Source: Methylococcus sp. UBA6136
Lineage (GTDB): Bacteria > Pseudomonadota > Gammaproteobacteria > Methylococcales > Methylococcaceae
Assembly: GCA_002423305.1 (NCBI GenBank)
Contig: DIVI01000186.1
Location: 1-11,291 of the forward strand
Reading direction: 5' to 3'
DNA length: 11,291 bases
Notes under the pieces: model-generated
Databases searched by the model: none
What the model was told of the DNA's origin: nothing
The model's input: the letters and a program-made list of their open reading frames with translations, nothing else
Made by a program: the position numbers and the translations under genes
Shown: positions 6,709-11,291 of the stretch, piece after piece
Numbering within the stretch: position 1 is the stretch's first letter
How the letters are laid out: each line of letters begins with the position of its first letter

Positions 6709-6928
6709 CAGTAAATGGTTTTAACGTAGGTTCGCCGTTTTCTTCCAGCAAAATGCTTACTTTCTGTTCAGCTTCCTTCAGGGATTTCTGGCAACTGCGC
6801 GTCAGCTGAACGCCTCTTTCAAACAGTTGCAGTGACTCTTCAAGTGGAAGGTTTCCCTGCTCCATACGTTCTATCAACTGCTCCAGCTCGGACAGCGAAT
6901 CTTCAAATGGAGGCGGTTTCTTTGCCAT
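6695..6928 (-). CDS. xseB: Exodeoxyribonuclease VII small subunit
   Basis: XseB is the small helical subunit that binds XseA to make exonuclease VII, which degrades single-stranded DNA from both ends to short oligonucleotides. The 77-residue product has the usual length and pattern: FEDSLSELEQLIERMEQG (8-25), then NLPLEESLQLFERGVQL (26-42), then a second helix through CQKSLKEAEQKVSILL (46-61). It is the first gene of the xseB-ispA-dxs arrangement known from many gammaproteobacteria; xseA is not in the window. No good Shine-Dalgarno precedes the ATG at 6928. A promoter with an extended -10 lies about 45 bases upstream. The 3' end overlaps ispA by 14 bases. Confidence 0.95.
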   Translation of the reverse strand: MAKKPPPFEDSLSELEQLIERMEQGNLPLEESLQLFERGVQLTRSCQKSLKEAEQKVSILLEENGEPTLKPFTDDVE

Positions 6929-6972
6929 GAAAATTGTTCAGAACGAAGTCTCCAAAACAGAGACAAGGCGGC

Positions 6973-7000
6973 ATTATCGCAAATCTTTTTAGTTGATAAA
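6973..7000 (-). promoter_or_regulatory. Candidate extended -10 promoter for xseB-ispA-dxs-apt
   Basis: On the minus strand TGC directly precedes GATAAT (6973-6978, 5 of 6 matches to TATAAT), forming an extended -10 element. A weak -35, TTTATC (6995-7000), lies 16 bases further upstream. The start point would fall near 6966 and give a leader of roughly 38 bases before the xseB ATG. The local AT-rich stretch stands out from the surrounding coding DNA. Confidence 0.55.
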
Positions 7001-7003
7001 AAT

Positions 7004-7035
7004 ACTGGGGTTTTTAAGGGCATTTTGATGCCAGT
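7004..7035 (-). terminator. Nested hairpins and T-run after sseA, possible terminator
   Basis: Downstream of the sseA stop codon, minus-strand ACTGG (7031-7035) can pair with CCAGT (7004-7008), which is followed by ATTTTTAT. A competing perfect stem, GGCAT/ATGCC with loop CAAA (7019-7032), lies within the same stretch. The outer pairing with the T-run would act as an intrinsic terminator, although its loop is long unless the inner stem shifts. It directly abuts the candidate xseB promoter. Confidence 0.35.
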
Positions 7036-7069
7036 GATTGATCCGTCAAAGCTGACCTTCAATGGAGGT

Positions 7070-7924
7070 TCAGGATGCGTTGATGGGTAGGTCATCCCGT
7101 TGGCCCCATTCCGACCAGGAACCATCGTAAACCGCTGCATATTCATTGCCCAGGCAGTAAAGTCCCAAAGCCAGCACCGAAGCGGTGACACCGCTGCCGC
7201 AAGTGGCGATGACGGGTTTGTCCGGATCGATTCCGCCCTCCTGGAAAGCCTGCTTCAGTTGGGCTGGGGGTATGAGGCAATGGGACTCTTCATCGATCAA
7301 CAGCTTGAAGAAGACGTTATGGCTGCCAGGAATGTGTCCGGAGCGAAGGCCCGGCCGGGGTTCCGGCTCCTGTCCGTTGAATCGTCCGGGAGGCCGGGCG
7401 TCGACAATCTGTGTCCCGGGATGTCCCAGGGCATTCTGCATCTGTTCAAGATTTCGCACCAGCCCGGGTCGACGGACCGCCTTGAAGGTGCCGGAAGTCA
7501 CCGCTTCCGGCCCGGATCGAGTGGGAAGGCCCAGCGCCAGCCAACGCTCCAGCCCGCCATCGAGTACCAGCACATGATCATGATCGAACAGGCGAAAAGT
7601 CCACCAGGCCCGCGCCGAGGCCATGAAATGGTTGCGGTCGTAGACGACCACGGTAGTGAATTCCTCGATGCCCAGTTGTCCCGCTGCCGTCGAGAAATCG
7701 GACTCCGTCGGCAGCATATGCGGCAGATCGGTGGTGTGATCGGCGACTACATCGATATCGAAGAAATGCGCACCGGGAATGTGAGCATGGAGGTATTCAT
7801 CCCGCGCATTACGGCCCTGATTCGGCAGAAAAAAGGTCGCATCGAGAATGACCAGATCGGGCGAATCCAGCCGCGCGGCCAGCCATTCAGCCGAAATCAG
7901 GGGGGATTTTGTTGCGCTGTCCAT
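7070..7924 (-). CDS. sseA: 3-mercaptopyruvate sulfurtransferase, two-domain rhodanese
   Basis: SseA moves sulfur from 3-mercaptopyruvate to thiol or cyanide acceptors, with thioredoxin as a usual reductant. From the ATG at 7924 it has 284 residues (E. coli 281) in two rhodanese domains. The N-terminal domain (about 8-135) has LVILDATFFLP, AHIPGAHFFDID and LVLDGGLERW and lacks a catalytic cysteine. The C-terminal domain (about 155-280) has IVDARPPGRFNG, GHIPGSHNVFF and the active loop CGSGVTA with Cys242. That loop sequence separates mercaptopyruvate sulfurtransferases from thiosulfate rhodaneses. A GTG lies two codons upstream at 7930, but GAGG sits five bases before the ATG, which decides the start. 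It follows dapE by 18 bases on the same strand and is probably its operon partner. Confidence 0.93.
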   Translation of the reverse strand: MDSATKSPLISAEWLAARLDSPDLVILDATFFLPNQGRNARDEYLHAHIPGAHFFDIDVVADHTTDLPHMLPTESDFSTAAGQLGIEEFTTVVVYDRNHFMASARAWWTFRLFDHDHVLVLDGGLERWLALGLPTRSGPEAVTSGTFKAVRRPGLVRNLEQMQNALGHPGTQIVDARPPGRFNGQEPEPRPGLRSGHIPGSHNVFFKLLIDEESHCLIPPAQLKQAFQEGGIDPDKPVIATCGSGVTASVLALGLYCLGNEYAAVYDGSWSEWGQRDDLPINAS

Positions 7925-7942
7925 GAACACCTCGGCAATGGA

Positions 7943-9079
7943 TTACGGAGCAATGACCAGAAGATTCACCAGAATCTGTTCATACACTTCGGAGAGCACA
8001 TCGATATCAGCGACCGGGGTATGCTCGTCGATCTTGTGGATGCTGCCGTTGAGTGGCCCCAGTTCGACCACCTGAGCGCCGGTAGGGGCGATGAACCGGC
8101 CATCCGAAGTACCGCCGCCGGTATCGGGTCGTGCCGGTTGGCCGATCACCTTGACCAAGGCGGCCTGGGTGGCATCGATCAGTTCCGTGCCGGTGGTCAG
8201 GAACGGAGCGCCCGACAAGCGCCAGGCAATATCGTAGCGAACGCCATGCTTGTTCAGGATCGCCTCGACCCTCTGCTTGATATCGGTCTCGGTCAGTGCG
8301 GTCGAGTAACGGAAATTGAAGGAGACTTCCATGCGGCCGGGGATGACGTTTTCCGCACCTGTGCCGGAGTGGATATTGGAGACCTGAAAGCTGGTCGGTG
8401 GGAAGAATTCATTGCCCTGATCCCACACCTCGTCACTGAGTTCCGCCAGGGCAGGCGCAAAGCGGTGGATGGGGTTATCGGCCTTGTCCGGATAGGCCAC
8501 ATGGCCCTGGATGCCATACACGGTCAGAACACCGCACAACGACCCGCGTCGTCCGACCCGGATGACATCGCCCAATCGGTCAAAGCTGGAGGGTTCACCG
8601 ATCACGCACCAATCGATCTGTTCGCCCCGTGATTTGAAGGTCTCCACAACTTTAACGACGCCATTCGTGGCGGCGCCTTCCTCGTCGCTGGTCATGAGGA
8701 TTGCAGCAGAGCCGCGATGATCAGGATATTTTTCTGCAAAACGGGCCAGTGCAGTGACCATCGCCGCCACGCCGCTTTTCATGTCGGCGGCCCCCCGGCC
8801 ATAGAGCAATCCGTCTGTGATCGTCGGCTCGAAGGGCGGGTGAGACCAGTCGGATTCGGGGCCGGTCGGCACGACATCGGTGTGGCCGAGAAAAACCAGC
8901 AATGGCCCCGCCGTGCCATGACGCATGAAAAGGTTTTGCGTATCGCCGAAATCCAGCCTCTCTGTGGCAAAGCCCGCAGGCTCTAGCCGCGCAGTAATCA
9001 ATTCCATGCAGCCGGCATCCTCTGGCGTAACAGAACGGCAGCGGATGAAATCACAGGTCAGGTCGAGGGTTTCGCTCAT
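7943..9079 (-). CDS. dapE: Succinyl-diaminopimelate desuccinylase
   Basis: DapE hydrolyses N-succinyl-LL-diaminopimelate to LL-diaminopimelate and succinate, on the route to lysine and the peptidoglycan cross-link. It is an M20-family enzyme with two zinc ions. From the ATG at 9079 it has 378 residues (E. coli 375). Metal and catalytic residues are all visible: GHTDVVP with His66 and Asp68, GAADMKSG with Asp99, SDEEG with Glu133 and Glu134, IGEPSS with Glu162, and SIHKIDEH with His348. The dimerisation lid covers roughly residues 180-290. TGGGTSDGRF (320-329) is a family signature. The frame runs upstream to 9118, but MSETLDLTCDFIRCRSVTPED is the recognised start. The ATG overlaps the stop of the preceding yffB-type gene as ATGA and lacks its own clear Shine-Dalgarno, so translation is likely coupled. 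Confidence 0.96.
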   Translation of the reverse strand: MSETLDLTCDFIRCRSVTPEDAGCMELITARLEPAGFATERLDFGDTQNLFMRHGTAGPLLVFLGHTDVVPTGPESDWSHPPFEPTITDGLLYGRGAADMKSGVAAMVTALARFAEKYPDHRGSAAILMTSDEEGAATNGVVKVVETFKSRGEQIDWCVIGEPSSFDRLGDVIRVGRRGSLCGVLTVYGIQGHVAYPDKADNPIHRFAPALAELSDEVWDQGNEFFPPTSFQVSNIHSGTGAENVIPGRMEVSFNFRYSTALTETDIKQRVEAILNKHGVRYDIAWRLSGAPFLTTGTELIDATQAALVKVIGQPARPDTGGGTSDGRFIAPTGAQVVELGPLNGSIHKIDEHTPVADIDVLSEVYEQILVNLLVIAP

Positions 9080-9417
9080 GGCAGTTCTGAGTAGCGTTCC
9101 GGAGTAAAACCCAGCCACACAGTGTCGCCCACCTCCAGGAGGGGGCGTTTGATGAGGGCAGGGTGGATCAGCATGAGATCAATCGCCTTGGCTTGGTCAA
9201 GGCCAGTTTTTTCCGATTCGGTGAGCCCGCGCCAGGTGGTGCTTTTGCGGTTCAGGAGATTTTCCCAGCCCACTTGAGTCTCCCATTTCAGGAGTTTTTC
9301 GGCGTTCAGGCCATCGATCCTCAGGTCATGAAAAACAAATTCGCGTTGATGCGCCTTCAGCCAGGCAATCGCTTTGCGACAGCTATCGCAGTTTTTCAAT
9401 CCGTAAAGGGCGAGCAT
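9076..9417 (-). CDS. yffB: Spx/MgsR/YffB-type ArsC-family protein
   Basis: A 113-residue protein of the arsenate-reductase-like thioredoxin fold. It has the start LYGLKNCDSCRKAIAWL (4-20), FHDLRIDGL (29-37), the segment GWENLLNRKSTTWRGL (50-65) and the C-terminal IKRPLLE (89-95), all typical of the YffB branch. YffB sits immediately before dapE in E. coli too, so context supports the name. It is unlikely to be a true arsenate reductase: it is the short YffB form, and no ars genes are near. Unlike E. coli YffB, which as I recall has only the first cysteine, this protein has Cys10 and Cys13 as a CxxC, as in Spx redox regulators. Its partner and substrate are unknown. It begins three bases after the stop of the upstream DUF2726 gene and overlaps dapE by four bases. 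Confidence 0.88.
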   Translation of the reverse strand: MLALYGLKNCDSCRKAIAWLKAHQREFVFHDLRIDGLNAEKLLKWETQVGWENLLNRKSTTWRGLTESEKTGLDQAKAIDLMLIHPALIKRPLLEVGDTVWLGFTPERYSELP

Positions 9418-9420
9418 TGT

Positions 9421-9993
9421 CTACGAGAGATCCAGTTTTTCCAGTTCGGCGATGGTCGGCTCCTTGCGGCCATCGGTCTCGCTGATGAAAAGCGGTTCCT
9501 TGCGGACCGCTTCCGCGATCGCCTGGCGAATATCATGCCGGTCATAGAACGGGCTGGCCTCCATCCGCAGCAGGGGCAGGCCGGCTGCTGCGCAAATATC
9601 CTTGAGAGGATGATCGGCGGTCTTCTTGGTCTTGCGCCCGGGCACTTTGTGCTGGACCAGTTGAATCGCGCAGGCAATGGACAGATCCGATAGTTTGCAG
9701 AGCACAAACGGGAAATAGACTTCACCCGCTTCATCCAATGCGTCCCAGGCCGCATCGGTCCCCGCCGTATCCCGAGGCGCGATGATATCGGTCACGTGGA
9801 TTCTGCCAAAGATGGCGTAATGGTCGCCAACCGCCTGCTTCAGGGCCGCAAACAACAGCCGCTCCTCCGGTGACAGCAGAAAATCCTGGCGAGTGTAGCT
9901 GGCCCGGGCGGATCGCCGCGAGCGGATGACTCTGAGCAACAGCAGAAAGCCCAACAGGATGGCGGCGGCCACCGCAGCACTGATCCAGTTCAT
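9421..9993 (-). CDS. Membrane-anchored DUF2726-domain protein
   Basis: A 190-residue protein with no assigned reaction. Residues 4-20 form one hydrophobic membrane helix, followed by a basic stretch (RVIRSRRSAR), so the rest should face the cytoplasm. The soluble part has the DUF2726 layout: FLLSPEERLLFAAL (38-51), YAIFGRIHVTDII (59-71), YFPFVLCKL (93-101), ACAIQLVQHK (107-116), and GLPLLRM (138-144). The family is thought to share the PD-(D/E)XK nuclease-like fold. At the places where I would expect its acidic residues (DFVL and ELD), this protein has FPFVL and IQL, so any nuclease activity is doubtful. The alignment is by eye and from memory. The start ATG at 9993 is preceded by GGGGAG three bases away. 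It heads the group leading into yffB, dapE and sseA. Confidence 0.75.
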   Translation of the reverse strand: MNWISAAVAAAILLGFLLLLRVIRSRRSARASYTRQDFLLSPEERLLFAALKQAVGDHYAIFGRIHVTDIIAPRDTAGTDAAWDALDEAGEVYFPFVLCKLSDLSIACAIQLVQHKVPGRKTKKTADHPLKDICAAAGLPLLRMEASPFYDRHDIRQAIAEAVRKEPLFISETDGRKEPTIAELEKLDLS

Positions 9994-10079
9994 GCGCTCC
10001 CCGACAAGTCCGAATGGGCAGGGCGATTCGGGGGCACATAAAACAAGGTCAGGATCTCCGGGGTGACGGGGGAGGCGCG

Positions 10080-10085
10080 ATTATA
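10080..10085 (-). promoter_or_regulatory. Candidate -10 element upstream of the DUF2726 gene
   Basis: A perfect TATAAT lies on the minus strand in the 119-base gap between pilU and the DUF2726 gene. No recognisable -35 is found 16-18 bases upstream and there is no TG extension. A start near 10073 would leave an 80-base leader. It is a plausible promoter for the DUF2726-yffB-dapE-sseA group, perhaps activator-dependent. Confidence 0.4.
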
Positions 10086-10112
10086 CGGGAAGCCGGGGTC
10101 TGCGGCGGACTA

Positions 10113-11237
10113 TCACTGCTCATCCTCAGGCATGAGCGTCATGCCGTCGTCCATCTTCTCATTGGGATCTTTGCCCTCCCGGGCCAGTTTGATCATCAGG
10201 CGGACTTCATTTTGCGAATCCGCCGAGCGCAGAGCCTCCTCGTAAGAAATCTTTCCGGCCTGGAAGAGATCGAACAGGCATTGGTCGAAGGTTTGCATGC
10301 CCTGTTCCCGGTGATGTTTCATCAAATCCTTCAGCTTGTGCACCTCGCCCTTGCGAATCAGATCGGCAGCGCGTGGGGTGTTGACCAGAATTTCGATGGC
10401 GGGATGCCGGCGCTTTCCATCCGGGCTGCGGATCAGCTGCTGGGCAATGATGGCGCGCAAATTGAGCGACAGATCCATGAACAACTGTGGATGCATTTCC
10501 TCGGGGAAGAAATGCAGGATGCGGTCAATGGCCTGATTGGCGTTGTTCGCATGCAGCGTGCTCAGGCAGAGATGGCCGGTTTCGGCGAAGGTGATGGCCT
10601 GTTGCATGGTTTCCCGCGTCCGGATTTCGCCAATGAGAATGACATCTGGCGCCTGGCGCAAGGTATTTTTCAGGGCCACTTCGAAGGACTCTGTGTCGAT
10701 GCCCACCTCACGCTGGGTAACGATGCAGCCGATATGCTCATGAACGTACTCGAGTGGATCCTCGATGGTGATGATATGGCCGCTGGAGTTTTCATTGCGA
10801 TGCCGGATCAGCGAAGCCAGCGAGGTCGATTTGCCCGTGCCCGTGCCGCCGACGAACAAAATCAGCCCGCGCTTGTTCATCACCAGTTCGCTGAGGATGG
10901 GGGGCAGGCCGAGTGTTTGCCAGGTCGGCACGTTGGTCTGGATGCGGCGCAACACCATGGCCGCACAATCGCGCTGCATCAGGGCGCTGACGCGGTATCG
11001 CCCCAGTTCTCCCGCCTCAATGGCGAAATTGCACTCATGGGTCTTGGCGAATTCCTCGCGCTGGGTCGTGCTCATGATGCTGGTGACCACCTGCATGGCC
11101 TGGTCCTTGGTCAGCTTATTGCGAGTGATGGGCTGCATGGCTCCGTTGACCTTGATGCAGGGTTCCCTCTCTGCCGTGATGAACATATCCGACGCCTCGT
11201 TGCGGGCCATGATTTCCAGAAGGGCATTGAAGTGCAT
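10113..11237 (-). CDS. pilU: Type IV pilus retraction ATPase PilU
   Basis: PilU is the accessory retraction motor of type IV pili, a hexameric ATPase at the inner-membrane base that assists PilT. The 374-residue protein starts MHFNALLEIMARNEASDMFIT, a PilT/PilU N-terminal domain start. It has Walker A GGTGTGKST (130-138), the Asp box IITIEDPLEY (155-164), Walker B LRQAPDVILIGEIRT (193-207) with Glu204, and the His box HLCLSTLHANNA (222-233). The catalytic residues are intact. The C-terminal region has IRKGEVHKLKDLMKHHREQG (294-313), which is PilU-like and differs from the AIRNLIRE motif of PilT. The acidic tail after residue 355 also fits PilU. In Pseudomonas pilT directly precedes pilU; the right edge of this window may hold the end of pilT. 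No strong Shine-Dalgarno is visible. Confidence 0.93.
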   Translation of the reverse strand: MHFNALLEIMARNEASDMFITAEREPCIKVNGAMQPITRNKLTKDQAMQVVTSIMSTTQREEFAKTHECNFAIEAGELGRYRVSALMQRDCAAMVLRRIQTNVPTWQTLGLPPILSELVMNKRGLILFVGGTGTGKSTSLASLIRHRNENSSGHIITIEDPLEYVHEHIGCIVTQREVGIDTESFEVALKNTLRQAPDVILIGEIRTRETMQQAITFAETGHLCLSTLHANNANQAIDRILHFFPEEMHPQLFMDLSLNLRAIIAQQLIRSPDGKRRHPAIEILVNTPRAADLIRKGEVHKLKDLMKHHREQGMQTFDQCLFDLFQAGKISYEEALRSADSQNEVRLMIKLAREGKDPNEKMDDGMTLMPEDEQ

Positions 11238-11258
11238 CTGCTATCGCCTGTGCCGGGA

Positions 11259-11291
11259 TCAGAACGCCGCCTTGTTGACGGATTTGGTATG
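11259..11291 (-). CDS. Possible C-terminal end of pilT, cut by the window edge
   Basis: On the minus strand one frame entering from the right edge reads ten codons, HTKSVNKAAF, and ends in TGA, 21 bases before the pilU ATG. The usual pilT-pilU order makes this the likely C-terminus of PilT. The fragment is too short to recognise by itself, and other frames remain open here, so the call rests mainly on context. Confidence 0.3.
   Translation of the reverse strand, partial: HTKSVNKAAF

Noticed and set aside
7100..8632. A 510-codon open frame on the plus strand, opposite sseA and dapE
   Set aside because: It spans two well-supported genes and the gap between them on the other strand, shows no family motif, and is a GC-driven shadow.
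9076..9417. Calling this gene arsenate reductase ArsC
   Set aside because: The sequence follows the YffB/Spx branch in length, start motif and dapE adjacency, and no ars genes are present.
9731..10039. A 102-codon minus-strand frame overlapping the DUF2726 gene start
   Set aside because: It is out of frame with the conserved DUF2726 protein, and its Gly/Arg/Pro/His-rich translation is typical of a shadow frame.
1..11291. Mobile element, prophage, CRISPR, toxin-antitoxin or defence locus
   Set aside because: I saw no transposase or integrase motifs, no direct-repeat array, no tRNA or attachment repeats, and no stretch of clearly different composition; almost all space is filled by housekeeping genes.

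Overview
This window looks like an ordinary chromosomal segment of a gammaproteobacterium. The proteins read as close counterparts of E. coli or Pseudomonas housekeeping enzymes: RppH, CpdA, Dxs, IspA, XseB, DapE, SseA and YffB, plus the type IV pilus ATPase PilU. Several gene orders are also typical of that class: HAD phosphatase next to rppH, xseB-ispA-dxs, and yffB-dapE. By eye the DNA is moderately GC-rich and even in composition. I see no insertion sequence, prophage, CRISPR array, tRNA or rRNA. The genus cannot be fixed from the sequence alone.

Layout. Positions 1-769, plus strand: the 3' end of a thioredoxin gene, then a single-domain rhodanese lipoprotein. Positions 945-1649, minus strand: a HAD subfamily IB phosphatase. 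It is convergent with the rhodanese gene and divergent from rppH (1807-2331, plus). From 2371 to the right edge everything is on the minus strand. In transcription order this is a possible pilT tail, pilU, then a group DUF2726 protein / Spx-YffB protein / dapE / sseA, then a second group xseB / ispA / dxs / apt, followed by cpdA. Several neighbours are tightly coupled: ATGA overlap of yffB and dapE, 14-nt overlap of xseB and ispA, TGATG overlap of dxs and apt.

How the genes work together. Dxs (first MEP-pathway step) and IspA (farnesyl diphosphate synthesis) give isoprenoid precursors; XseB is the exonuclease VII small subunit; Apt salvages adenine. DapE serves lysine and peptidoglycan synthesis. 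RppH removes 5' pyrophosphate from mRNA and CpdA removes cAMP. SseA, the rhodanese lipoprotein, thioredoxin and the CxxC Spx-like protein all belong to sulfur and thiol chemistry. PilU drives pilus retraction.

I found no convincing undescribed system. The points most worth a second look are a DUF2726 membrane protein whose expected nuclease-fold acidic positions look substituted, a CxxC in the YffB-type protein, an outer-envelope rhodanese beside thioredoxin, apt translationally coupled to dxs, two hairpins in the ispA-dxs gap, and look-alike hairpins in both convergent gaps.
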